Positions 25,576-34,255 of a stretch of DNA of 56,798 nt are shown in pieces. The position numbers and the translations under genes were made by a program. Below the pieces are notes generated by a model. The model did no database searches, was not told the DNA's origin, and saw only the letters and a list, made by a program, of their open reading frames with translations. Location of the stretch: contig JAGVZE010000014.1 in assembly GCA_018302815.1 (NCBI GenBank), positions 1-56,798 of the forward strand, given 5' to 3'. The stretch is from Candidatus Woesearchaeota archaeon. GTDB lineage: Archaea > Nanobdellota > Nanobdellia > Woesearchaeales > ARS49. Every line of letters begins with the position of its first letter. Position 1 is the first letter of the stretch.

Positions 25576-26535
25576 TTAAAATGAGAGCCAAATCTCTGTT
25601 GCGAGGAATAAGAAATACATTGACATGAAGGCAATTCCGTGTTTCCAGGTGAGTTCTTTGCGTTTCATCCAGAACATGACGAGTGTTATGCTTGCTGCTA
25701 AAAATATGAGTGCATTGGCTGTTTGCGTTAGAGGCACTGTTATTGGTGAGATGACTGCCATTATTCCAAAGAAGAGCAATAGTTCGATTATGAGGCTTCC
25801 AAGCAGGTCTCCAAGTCCGATGCTTGCGTGTTTTTTTGTTATGCTGCGAAGTTCTACCGCGATGTCAGGTATTGTGGTTCCGATTCCGATTACTGTGAGC
25901 GCGACAAAGTATGCAGGAATAGAGTAATAGTTCGCTATTTGCACTGAGCTGAAGACGAGGTATTTTCCTGCTAGCAAAAGCGCGGCTAGGCATCCTAAGA
26001 AGACGAAGGCGTCTTTCCATATGCTTTTTAGTGGTACGTTTTTCTTTAATTTTCCAAACGTGCCTTCGAGGCGCCATAAATTCAGCAGATAGATTACGAA
26101 TGCTATGATGAGTATCGCTCCATCAGGCCTGCTTAGTTGTCCATCTAGCGCGAGTATGAATGGCAGCATTAGCGCTGCCCAGATGGTCGCGCGTTCTTTT
26201 GTGAAAAGGCTTGGTTCGAGTTCTATTCTGCGTCCAAGGACTGCTACAAGTCCGAGTGCGAATCCTACGTGGACCATGTTAGCTCCAAGTATTGCTCCGT
26301 ATCCTACGCTTTCTGATCCGGAGATGAATCCTGATACTGAGCTTATTATTTCTGGCGCGGACGCTGCCATAGCGACGACTACTGTTCCTATTATGGCATC
26401 TGATAGTCCGAGTTTTTTCGCGTAGTTGGATATTCCATCGACAAGATAGTCCGCGCTAAGGTACAGGAGAACTAGGCTTGCGAGTATGACCAGTGGGTTG
26501 AATATGAGCGGGTGCGCTAGGAATTCAGGAATCAT
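25576..26535 (-). CDS. Calcium/sodium antiporter family protein
   Basis: 319 residues, about ten membrane helices. Two inverted alpha-repeats are visible: GTVVVAMAASAPEIISS in the N-half and IGIGTTIPDIAVEL in the C-half. These correspond to the GTSxPE ion-binding motif of the CaCA superfamily (K+-dependent or prokaryotic Na+/Ca2+ exchangers). The C-half has Asp where Glu is usual. Ion specificity is inferred only. Confidence 0.85.
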   Translation of the reverse strand: MIPEFLAHPLIFNPLVILASLVLLYLSADYLVDGISNYAKKLGLSDAIIGTVVVAMAASAPEIISSVSGFISGSESVGYGAILGANMVHVGFALGLVAVLGRRIELEPSLFTKERATIWAALMLPFILALDGQLSRPDGAILIIAFVIYLLNLWRLEGTFGKLKKNVPLKSIWKDAFVFLGCLAALLLAGKYLVFSSVQIANYYSIPAYFVALTVIGIGTTIPDIAVELRSITKKHASIGLGDLLGSLIIELLLFFGIMAVISPITVPLTQTANALIFLAASITLVMFWMKRKELTWKHGIAFMSMYFLFLATEIWLSF

Positions 26536-26559
26536 ATTGACGTTATCTGTTCCTGATTC

Positions 26560-27378
26560 TTAAATACTTTTGGTACAGTGTATGTATGCTCCAAGGGCCA
26601 GTGCGTATGCGGCGTGGTTTGGGAAATGTAGTTCTTTTTGGATGAATGGCTGGTAGAGCTCCAGTTTTTTTTGAAGAGAGGGCATAAGTTCCATGGTGCT
26701 TCCTATGTAGACGACGTGTTTTGGTTTTTGGTGTGGGAATGAGTCTAGCATCATGATGTCTCGGGTGATTAGGGTCGCGACTGTGTTGATGACGCTTGCG
26801 CATACATCTGTGCTTGGCGTGTCTTCAGTGATGTTTGCGAAGTGTGAAATGACAAGTTCTCCTTCTGGCGTTCCTTTGGTTTGCGGCAGTGCGTGTTTGA
26901 ATAATAGGTCCGCTGGTTTTCCGCGTTCTGCTCTTCGTGCTAGGTGTGTTGGTGATAAGTCGAGTATTCGCGCGCAGCCTCGTATGAATCCTCCGCCCAT
27001 TGGGTTTCCAAAAGGGTAGTGTGTGGCTCCATCCGGTCGAACGAACGTGTATGATGTTCCTGTTCCTATTGAAACAAGTAGGAATTCGTCTATTGTTCTT
27101 CCATCGAGTTCGAGGAGTTTTCTTGCGCCGTTTGCCTGCAGTTCGATTTCGGATTTGATTGGGTCGCCGTCTGGCGTTTTGACTTCAAGCCCATCAAAAA
27201 GCGCGTTGAATGATTCTTTGTATCCTTGTCCTGCGCGTGTAATTTTTTGGGTTCCTGCTTCTTTTAGTTCTTTGAGGATTTGTTCAAGCGGTTTTTCTGA
27301 AGTGGATAAGAATTGAAAGCCGTCTTTTTCATATACTGCTTTTGTCAGGGTTGAACCAAAGTCGATTCCTGCATGCAT
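26560..27378 (-). CDS. Type II pantothenate kinase-like protein
   Basis: 272 residues. ASKHA ATPase fold: phosphate-1 motif GIDFGSTLTKAV at the start, LVSIGTGTSYTFV in the middle, MGGGFIRGCARIL, and the adenosine motif around VVYIGSTM. The order is that of type II PanK (Staphylococcus CoaW and eukaryotic PANK), which phosphorylates pantothenate for coenzyme A. Most archaea use pantoate kinase and phosphopantothenate synthetase instead, so a type II enzyme is notable. Alternatively a BcrAD/BadFG-like relative. Confidence 0.75.
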   Translation of the reverse strand: MHAGIDFGSTLTKAVYEKDGFQFLSTSEKPLEQILKELKEAGTQKITRAGQGYKESFNALFDGLEVKTPDGDPIKSEIELQANGARKLLELDGRTIDEFLLVSIGTGTSYTFVRPDGATHYPFGNPMGGGFIRGCARILDLSPTHLARRAERGKPADLLFKHALPQTKGTPEGELVISHFANITEDTPSTDVCASVINTVATLITRDIMMLDSFPHQKPKHVVYIGSTMELMPSLQKKLELYQPFIQKELHFPNHAAYALALGAYIHCTKSI

Positions 27379-27474
27379 GTGTGATGCATTTCACAGCGGG
27401 TATAAATCTGTTGCGTGGAAATATATTCTCGTCTATGCATAATGTTTATATAGTGCTTGTCTTCCCCTGAGGGT

Positions 27475-27882
27475 ATGCCAGTTGTTGGATTAGCGTTTGA
27501 AAAAATCGTGATTGAAAAGCACGGCCCGGTTAAGGGTAAAGTTCAGGTCAACAATAATGTCGCTATTAAGGACGTTGTGAAGACTGAATTAGCGGTAGGT
27601 CCTACAAAGCAGACAGCGATTAAGTTCCAGTTTGAATTCACGGCCAAATACGAGCCGAAGCTTGGCGATATGGTTATGAATGGGTTTTTGACGTTCTTTG
27701 ATAAGCCTGAGAAGGTAACCGAGATTCTTGACAGTTGGAAGAAGGATAAGAAGATTCCAAAGGACATCATGTCGAGCGTTCTTAACACTGTTCTTTCAAG
27801 GTGCAATGTTGAGGCGCTTATCTTCGCAAGGGAAGTTAACTTGCCTCCTCCGATTCCGTTGCCTAAAGTTCAGATAAAGTAG
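27475..27882 (+). CDS. Conserved hypothetical protein
   Basis: About 135 residues from the ATG at 27475, preceded by a GTTTATATAG box at 27444-27453. A four-strand antiparallel sheet is likely (VIEKHGPVKGKVQVNNNV, then TAIKFQFEFTAKYEP), followed by two helices (KVTEILDSWKKDKKI and MSSVLNTVLSRCNVEA). The pattern is SecB-like in layout, but no chaperone motif can be claimed. Soluble; function unknown. Confidence 0.65.
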   Translation: MPVVGLAFEKIVIEKHGPVKGKVQVNNNVAIKDVVKTELAVGPTKQTAIKFQFEFTAKYEPKLGDMVMNGFLTFFDKPEKVTEILDSWKKDKKIPKDIMSSVLNTVLSRCNVEALIFAREVNLPPPIPLPKVQIK

Positions 27883-27955
27883 TTTTTTTCACTCCGCAGG
27901 GGCGTCATAAAAGAAAGTTTTTTAAAGTCATAACTGATAAACTAGTATATTGTCA

Positions 27956-28052
27956 AGAAAATGCGTGACGATATAATAATCGAGTGCACGCATTTTCTGG
28001 ACGCAGAAAAGCCAGAAACTAAATGGCATATGACTTGATTCCTGGCTTTTCT
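27956..28052 (+). promoter_or_regulatory. Tandem inverted repeats in the cdc48 leader
   Basis: Two perfect stems lie just upstream of cdc48. AGAAAATGCGTG (27956-27967) pairs with CACGCATTTTCT (27987-27998). AGAAAAGCCAG (28005-28015) pairs with CTGGCTTTTCT (28042-28052). A TTTTTTAAAG box at about 27918-27927 would place them in a 5' leader of about 130 nt, long for this genome. They may be regulatory or terminate the upstream transcript. Confidence 0.6.
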
Positions 28053-28075
28053 TCGTAAAGCGGGTGGTACGTCAG

Positions 28076-30964
28076 ATGATGACAGACCTGAAATTAAAAG
28101 TTGCGGAAGCTGTACAGGACGATGTTCATAAGGGTATAGTTCGTGTAGATAGCAGTTTCATGCGTGAGATTGACGTGCGTCCTGGTGATATTGTCGAGAT
28201 TGAGGGCACTAGAAAGACTGTTGCTATTGTCGATCGAGCGTACCCTGGTGATATAGGCCTTAACATTATTCGTATGGATGGTTTGGCGCGTAAGAACGCG
28301 AGGACTTCTATTGGCGAGATGATTTCTGTGCGCAAGGCTAAAATCGAGCCCGCGCGCAAAGTTGTGATTGCTCCTGCAAGAGAAGGTATTGTCGTAAGGG
28401 CGTCTGCTCAGATTTTCAAGCAGGGTCTTTTGGGAAGGGCTGTCACAAAGGGCGATGTCATTTCGCTTGGCGGTACAAGGCGCAGGCGTTCTGCGATGTC
28501 AGGCTCTCCGTTTTTTGATGAAGTTTTCAATATGATGGAAGAGTCTATGATGGCGTATGGTTTTGGAGATCTCAAATTCGTCGTGGCAGATACGAATCCT
28601 AAGATTGCGTGCATTATCACTGAGCAAACTGAGGTTGTGCTGAGTCCTGAGGCGGTTGAGGTTAAGGATGAGGTTGTGCCTGAGGTTACTTACGAGGACA
28701 TAGGCGGCCTTGAGGATGAGATTACTAAGGTTCGAGAGATGATTGAGCTTCCGCTTAAGCATCCTGAGATTTTCGAGCGTTTGGGTATCGAGCCTCCGAA
28801 GGGTGTTTTGCTTCAGGGCCCTCCGGGAACAGGCAAGACTTTGCTTGCGAAGGCTGTCGCTAACGAGACTAATGCTCATTTCATTTCTATTAATGGTCCT
28901 GAGATTATGTCTAAGTATTACGGTCAGTCTGAGGAAAACTTAAGGAAGAAGTTTGAGGAGGCCGAGAAGAACGCTCCAAGCATTATTTTCATTGATGAGA
29001 TAGATGCTATCGCTACAAAGCGTGAGGAGACTAAGGGCGAGGTTGAGCGTCGTGTCGTGGCTCAGCTTTTGACTTTGATGGATGGTCTTAAGTCGCGGGG
29101 CAAGGTTGTGGTTATCGCCGCGACGAACGTTCCGAATATTTTGGATCCGGCTTTAAGAAGACCGGGTAGATTTGACAGAGAATTTGAAATTGGTGTTCCT
29201 AACAAAAATGGCAGATTGAATATTCTGAAAATTCACACTCGTTATATGCCCTTGGACAATTGGGATAGTTTTGCTGCTTCAACTGTCCTGATTAAACGAT
29301 TGGACTCGTATAAATCGAAAAGCAAGGAGCTTATTTCAAAACAAGATACAGAACTTGCAGAGCTTAAAAAAGAAATACAGCAATTAACTGAAAAGTTGGA
29401 TTTTGATTATAAAGAACTAAAAGAATTGGAAAAACAAAAAAAGAGCAATACTGGTGGTTCAACAGTTCTTGACAGAATTTTAAGTAAAATGGGAGTCAGA
29501 CAAGATGAAATTGCAAACTCACAGTCAAAAATCAAAAATAACGAGGTTACATCCATCCGATTGCAGGATCAAATCATGCTATTGGAAACCAATCTTGCTA
29601 AAATCAAAGCCAAAGACCCATTTATTCAGAAGAAATCTAATTTGAATAAGATTGTTAAAGAACTTGAAAGTTTGCGTCACATAAAAGAATTAAGAGGTGA
29701 AGAAGATCCACGCACGCATTTCGCTGAAAAAGACTCTGCAGAAAAGGATTCCGAAGTTCTTGAAATTATCAAATATTTTGCCGATAAAAATGTTGGAATT
29801 ATCAATGCAGATTATTTTGACGAAGTGAGAAAGGAATCATCAGTGGTGCTATTACAAGAGATTTCTTCTGTCACTCACGGTTTCGTTGGAGCAGATCTTG
29901 CGGCTTTAGCTAAAGAATCTGCAATGATCGTTCTTAGGAAAGTTCTTTCTGAACTAGGATATGACAAAGAAAAGTCTATTTCTGAAGTAGGATATGATAG
30001 GGAGAAGCCTATTCCTGAAGAAGCATTACAAAAACTTAAAATAACTAAAGAGGACTTCAAAGAAGCATTAAAGGTTGTGCGTCCAAGTGTGTTGAGGGAA
30101 GTTCTAGTTGAGGTTCCTAATGTTAAATGGGGTGATATTGGCGGTCTTGAGCACGTGAAGCAGGAGCTTAAGGAGGCGGTTGAGTGGCCGCTTAAGACTC
30201 CTGAGGTGTTCAAACAGATGGGAGTTCGCCCTCCAAGGGGTATTTTGTTGTATGGCGCGCCGGGTACTGGTAAGACTTTGCTCGCGAAGGCTGTTGCGAA
30301 TGAGAGTGAGGCGAATTTTATCAGCATTAAGGGTCCTGAGCTGCTTAGCAAGTGGGTTGGCGAGAGTGAGAAGGCTGTGCGTGAGGTTTTCAACAAGGCG
30401 CGTCAGACTTCTCCTACGATTATTTTCTTTGATGAGATTGATGCGTTAGCTCCAAGGCGTGGCGTTAGCAGTGATAGTAACGTGACTGAGCGTGTAGTTA
30501 ACCAGCTTTTGACAGAAATTGACGGTTTGGAGGCCATGTCTGATGTTATAGTTATCGGCGCGACTAATCGTCCTGATATGCTTGATACGGCTTTGTTAAG
30601 GCCGGGCCGTTTTGACCGTATTATTTTGACTCCTGTTCCTGATAAGGTTTCGCGTCTTGAGACTCTTAAGGTTCACACGAAGAATATGCCGTTAAAGGAT
30701 ATTTCTCTTGATGACTTGGCTGATAGGATGGAAGGTTATGTTGGAGCGGATATCGAGGCTGTTTGCCGTGAGGCCGCAATTATTGCGTTACGTGAGAACA
30801 TTAAGTCAAAGAACGTTCATAATGAGCATTTCGAGAAGGCCTTGCAGGTTGTTTCTCCTTCGGTGACAAAAGATGTCGAAAAGACCTACGAGGACCTAAG
30901 GGAGCGCTTCAGGGGCGCTAGAGCCAAAGAGATGAAGAAGGAGTTGCCGATTTATTTCGGTTGA
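28076..30964 (+). CDS. Cdc48/VAT AAA+ ATPase with large insertion
   Basis: About 962 residues from the ATG at 28076; usual archaeal Cdc48 is 730-810. Order: N-domain (double-psi barrel, about 1-180); D1 with Walker [18 protein letters not shown] (about 248) and Walker [10 protein letters not shown]; inserted coiled coil; D1 lid remnant [19 protein letters not shown]2 with Walker [18 protein letters not shown] and Walker [10 protein letters not shown]. It unfolds ubiquitin-like or degron-tagged substrates for the proteasome. Both ATPase sites look intact. About 200 extra residues separate the D1 core from its helical lid. Confidence 0.93.
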   Translation: MMTDLKLKVAEAVQDDVHKGIVRVDSSFMREIDVRPGDIVEIEGTRKTVAIVDRAYPGDIGLNIIRMDGLARKNARTSIGEMISVRKAKIEPARKVVIAPAREGIVVRASAQIFKQGLLGRAVTKGDVISLGGTRRRRSAMSGSPFFDEVFNMMEESMMAYGFGDLKFVVADTNPKIACIITEQTEVVLSPEAVEVKDEVVPEVTYEDIGGLEDEITKVREMIELPLKHPEIFERLGIEPPKGVLLQGPPGTGKTLLAKAVANETNAHFISINGPEIMSKYYGQSEENLRKKFEEAEKNAPSIIFIDEIDAIATKREETKGEVERRVVAQLLTLMDGLKSRGKVVVIAATNVPNILDPALRRPGRFDREFEIGVPNKNGRLNILKIHTRYMPLDNWDSFAASTVLIKRLDSYKSKSKELISKQDTELAELKKEIQQLTEKLDFDYKELKELEKQKKSNTGGSTVLDRILSKMGVRQDEIANSQSKIKNNEVTSIRLQDQIMLLETNLAKIKAKDPFIQKKSNLNKIVKELESLRHIKELRGEEDPRTHFAEKDSAEKDSEVLEIIKYFADKNVGIINADYFDEVRKESSVVLLQEISSVTHGFVGADLAALAKESAMIVLRKVLSELGYDKEKSISEVGYDREKPIPEEALQKLKITKEDFKEALKVVRPSVLREVLVEVPNVKWGDIGGLEHVKQELKEAVEWPLKTPEVFKQMGVRPPRGILLYGAPGTGKTLLAKAVANESEANFISIKGPELLSKWVGESEKAVREVFNKARQTSPTIIFFDEIDALAPRRGVSSDSNVTERVVNQLLTEIDGLEAMSDVIVIGATNRPDMLDTALLRPGRFDRIILTPVPDKVSRLETLKVHTKNMPLKDISLDDLADRMEGYVGADIEAVCREAAIIALRENIKSKNVHNEHFEKALQVVSPSVTKDVEKTYEDLRERFRGARAKEMKKELPIYFG
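29150..30100 (+). other. AT-rich coiled-coil insertion tract inside cdc48
   Basis: Codon use shifts sharply here to A-rich (AGA, AAA, TTA) from the CGT/AAG style on either side. The encoded segment (about residues 395-597) is a long coiled coil, followed by the D1 lid and a short tandem repeat [20 protein letters not shown]. This suggests an imported or recombined segment. Confidence 0.75.
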
Positions 30965-31171
30965 TTTCATTTTGGGTTCCATGCCCCGAAGCTCTGCTTC
31001 GGAAGTTCAGACCCCGAGATGAAAGACAGAAATTGCCGGTCCCGCAGGAGAAAACTCGCGGAATACCCCTGAGCTCTGTTCCGGCTGGATGGCGAGTCCA
31101 AGAAAACGCCCTGCGTTTTCTGGGCCCATAAAATACACGGCATTTTATTGGTTTCAGGTAATTTCTTTATT
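30963..31171 (+). repeat. Structured repeat family, copy 4 (long form)
   Basis: CATTTTGGG (30968-30976) pairs with CCCGAGATG (31013-31021) using G-T wobbles, around a nested CCGAAGC/GCTTCGG hairpin. The signature GAAAGACAGAAATTGCC follows. The internal core is about 87% identical to copy 2, and the element ends CAGGTAATTTCTTTATT. The right stem keeps a wobble where copy 2 has G-C. It starts within the TGA stop of cdc48. Confidence 0.8.
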
Positions 31172-31210
31172 TTCAAAAGTAATTAATAGTCCTCTTTATT
31201 TGGTAACTGT

Positions 31211-32596
31211 GTGGCGACTTCGCTTGAGACAAAGCTCACAGAACTTATTGATAGTTTGAATACGTTGAAATCTTTGCTTGAGACATACAATGACCAATTT
31301 CTTGCAGAGCCATCGTTAACTGCTTTTTACAAGTATAGCGTCTATGAAATTAGTCAGTGTGTTTTTCAACTATCGGATTTAGTTGACACTGCGAAAAACG
31401 TTCCTCTGGGTATTGCGATGGCGGCTGCTCAAGGCGATTTTAGCTATATAGGTTACACTGAGTCTGGGCTTATCAGCTCAAGATTAAAAGAGCTGTATGC
31501 TCGTTTGCCTTCGTCTAAGAAGAAGAAATTTGATTTTCTTGTTAAGCTTTCACAAGACTCGCGTAAGGTTGGAGCGGATATATTGTATGAGTATAATTCT
31601 CTTAAGAATGAGAGCAAAGAAAAGGCAGTTCTTCAGTTTTCTGAGCAGATTATCGTAGCTCGTGGCAAGAAGATTAATCTTACGATTACGTATGGTGGGA
31701 AGAATGGGCCTGGAAATCCCCTTTGGTATATTACTGCCGGGCGATCTTACGATGAGATTAAGCAAGAGATTAAAACGCTTAATTCAAAGTTAAGGGATGC
31801 AGTTCAATTTGTTTTTGAATCTGAGTTCTTTGAAAGAGTGTTTGGTCCTTCGTTCACTAAGACCGTTCAAGTCTACGTTTATAAAGATTCTAAAGGAACC
31901 GCAGCTGCTTGCCTTAGGGAAGTAGCTTATTGGTTTAAAAGCACAATCAGGCATGCTGAGTATACGATTCAGCACTTCGTGCCAACAATTGAAGATATGA
32001 GATTTTCTTTAGATACAAGTCATCTTATGAATGCAACGGTACAAGGTTTGGAAGCAACTATTGTGCACGAAATTACGCACGCTTTTGATGAAAAACTAGC
32101 TTATCGAAAAGGCGATAGGCGAATATATGAAAAAATCAGAGAGGAGGGTCTTGCACGGTTCCAGGAGGTCTCCTACGATCCTACGTTGCTTTCAAAATTT
32201 AAGAATAAGTACAGAGTGCTATGGGAAACAGCCGTGCGAATGCCCTTCAATAACCTGGCTGCTCTTCAGCAAGACGATGAGAAAGATGTTGAATTTAGCT
32301 ATGGATTGGGATTGCTTATGATGTTGCAGCTTTTTATAAAATTAGTTGGCGTTAGTAATGTAAAAGTTACAGGATTAAGTGATTTATGGGAGCCTAGTAT
32401 GATTAATTATCGAACGCAGGCGTTGAACTTGCTTAACACTGTGAGGTTTATGAATGGCAAAACATTTTTTGATTATTACAAGAAAAAAGTCGATAAACCT
32501 GTTTTTACAGAGTCATTGTTCAGTGAAATCCAAATCTTTGAAACCGGCATGGCCGCTAATAGAAGACCAAATGAAAAGATGAATTTGCCAAAATAG
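31211..32596 (+). CDS. Predicted zinc metallopeptidase (HExxH)
   Basis: 461 residues from a GTG start. HEITH at about residue 286 is followed about 20 residues later by EEGLARFQE, whose Glu could be the third ligand, a gluzincin-like pattern. The N-terminal 250 residues are helical, then a small beta region (QVYVYKDSKGTAAACL). No signal peptide, so cytoplasmic. AT-rich codon use. It lies between repeat copies 4 and 5 with the M3 peptidase. No close family recognised. Confidence 0.65.
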   Translation: MATSLETKLTELIDSLNTLKSLLETYNDQFLAEPSLTAFYKYSVYEISQCVFQLSDLVDTAKNVPLGIAMAAAQGDFSYIGYTESGLISSRLKELYARLPSSKKKKFDFLVKLSQDSRKVGADILYEYNSLKNESKEKAVLQFSEQIIVARGKKINLTITYGGKNGPGNPLWYITAGRSYDEIKQEIKTLNSKLRDAVQFVFESEFFERVFGPSFTKTVQVYVYKDSKGTAAACLREVAYWFKSTIRHAEYTIQHFVPTIEDMRFSLDTSHLMNATVQGLEATIVHEITHAFDEKLAYRKGDRRIYEKIREEGLARFQEVSYDPTLLSKFKNKYRVLWETAVRMPFNNLAALQQDDEKDVEFSYGLGLLMMLQLFIKLVGVSNVKVTGLSDLWEPSMINYRTQALNLLNTVRFMNGKTFFDYYKKKVDKPVFTESLFSEIQIFETGMAANRRPNEKMNLPK

Positions 32597-32631
32597 AACG
32601 TTTTTTATACAGTCATCATTCGCACTAGGGC

Positions 32632-34155
32632 ATGGTCTCCCATTTGCTTCCCTATCTTGAAAAGTTTGAAGAGGAACTTTCAAGGGAGAGTTATCTTCAT
32701 AGTTCTGGTCAAAAGGATGAGTCTGAAAGCGCTAAGATTTATGCGGAGTATCCTCATTTGTTCTCAAGGGAGCATATTACGGAAGCGTTTAAGAAAATCA
32801 ATACTAGGGAAGGTAAGCTTCTATATGATGCGTTTGTTGGTAATTTTATGGGTAACGAGCTCAAGGAAGTTTCTGATGAGATGAGTTCGTATGAGTCTTC
32901 AGCGGAGATAGATTTTGAAGGAAGGAAACTGGCGTTTCGTCAGGCGTCAAATGTTTTGGTGAATGAGCCTTTGCGTGAGAAGCGAAAAGAGTTGTACGAG
33001 TCATTAAAGCCGGTGAAGCACAAGCTCACCGCGTATGAGAAAGACTTGTGGGAAAAATGCTACGCTCTGATAAACCAACTTTCAGGCAAGTCGTATCTTG
33101 ATTATGTTTCTTTTGTGAAGGAAGTTGATTATGATGCTTTTGCAGAAGAGCTTAAGGAATTTTTGGTGAAGACTGATGCTTTGCACAAGTCTCAGTTGGA
33201 AAAGAATATGGCGTCAGTTGGTGTTAAGCTTGAGGATGCGATGCCGTATGATTATGCGTTTTTCGCAAGGGCAAAGCCCTTTGATGAGTTTTTCAAGAAG
33301 GAGAATCTTGTTCCGTTCGCTAAGGCTTTTTGGAAAGGTCTTGGATTTGATATTGACGCTCAAAAGAACGTGGTGCTTGACGTCACCGAACGCGAGAAGA
33401 AGGTTCCAAGGGCGTTTTGTATGCCAATTAAGGTTCCAGAGGAGGTTATACTTGTTATCAAGCCTCATGGCGGCCAGGATGATTATCAATCGTTCCTGCA
33501 CGAATCAGGTCACACTGAGCATTTTGCCAACACAAACCCGAAGCTCTCATACGAGTTGAAGCATATGGGCGCTCATAGTGTGTCGGAAACGTACGCGTTT
33601 TTGATTGAGTATTTGATGGCTGACCCGTTGTTTTTGCAGAATTGTCTCAAGCTTCCAAAAAAAGCGGCAAAGGATTTTGCCGAGTTCATTATGGAGACTA
33701 AGCTTCAGGCGTTCAGAAGGTACGCTGCGAAGATTATTTACGAGCTTAAACTGCACAGGACTGATTTGACAAGGCTTGATGAGCGTTTTGAGAAAACTAG
33801 CGGGAAATACAATGATGCAAGCGAGATGTATGTTGACATTTTGACCAAGGCAACCAAGATTAAGTATCAGCCTGAAGGGTATTTGCTTGATGTTGATGGC
33901 GGCATGTATTCAGCCGATTATGTTCGCGCGTGGATTTTTGAAGCTATGCTAAGGAAAAAACTTCTAGAAAAGTTCGGCAAAGATTGGTTCCAAAAGAAAG
34001 AGGCTGGCGATTTTCTAAAGGGTATGTGGAGCTGGGGAAGTTCTGGAAAGTCTTGTGAGGAGCTTGCGCAGATGATTGGTTATGGCAAGCTTGATATTTC
34101 TGTTTTGACCAAGGATTTCGTCGATTTCTTTTTGGGCTCCATGCCCCACAGTTAG
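32632..34155 (+). CDS. M3-family metallopeptidase (oligopeptidase type)
   Basis: 507 residues, helical. The zinc motif FLHESGHTEHF (His290, Glu291, His294) is followed by ETYAFLIEYL, the third Glu ligand of the thimet-oligopeptidase/oligoendopeptidase F group. It would cut short peptides in the cytoplasm. Shorter than typical PepF (about 600). The last nine codons and stop lie inside repeat copy 5, so the C-terminal tail FFLGSMPHS comes from the repeat. Confidence 0.85.
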   Translation: MVSHLLPYLEKFEEELSRESYLHSSGQKDESESAKIYAEYPHLFSREHITEAFKKINTREGKLLYDAFVGNFMGNELKEVSDEMSSYESSAEIDFEGRKLAFRQASNVLVNEPLREKRKELYESLKPVKHKLTAYEKDLWEKCYALINQLSGKSYLDYVSFVKEVDYDAFAEELKEFLVKTDALHKSQLEKNMASVGVKLEDAMPYDYAFFARAKPFDEFFKKENLVPFAKAFWKGLGFDIDAQKNVVLDVTEREKKVPRAFCMPIKVPEEVILVIKPHGGQDDYQSFLHESGHTEHFANTNPKLSYELKHMGAHSVSETYAFLIEYLMADPLFLQNCLKLPKKAAKDFAEFIMETKLQAFRRYAAKIIYELKLHRTDLTRLDERFEKTSGKYNDASEMYVDILTKATKIKYQPEGYLLDVDGGMYSADYVRAWIFEAMLRKKLLEKFGKDWFQKKEAGDFLKGMWSWGSSGKSCEELAQMIGYGKLDISVLTKDFVDFFLGSMPHS

Positions 34156-34213
34156 CGGCGGTTGTACGTTCCCAAAAAGAAAGACAGAAATTGCAGTCAG
34201 CAATTTCTTTAAT
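34123..34213 (+). repeat. Structured repeat family, copy 5 (short form)
   Basis: CTTTTTGGG (34128-34136) pairs with CCCAAAAAG (34171-34179). The A-to-T change in the left arm relative to copy 3 is matched by T-to-A in the right arm. Then AAAGACAGAAATTGC, a short loop and GCAATTTCTTTAATT. It encodes the end of the M3 peptidase and its TAG stop (34153-34155). Confidence 0.85.
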
Positions 34214-34255
34214 TCTTCCAATAGGTTTATAAAGGGTATTTGGGCGTTTTTGAGT

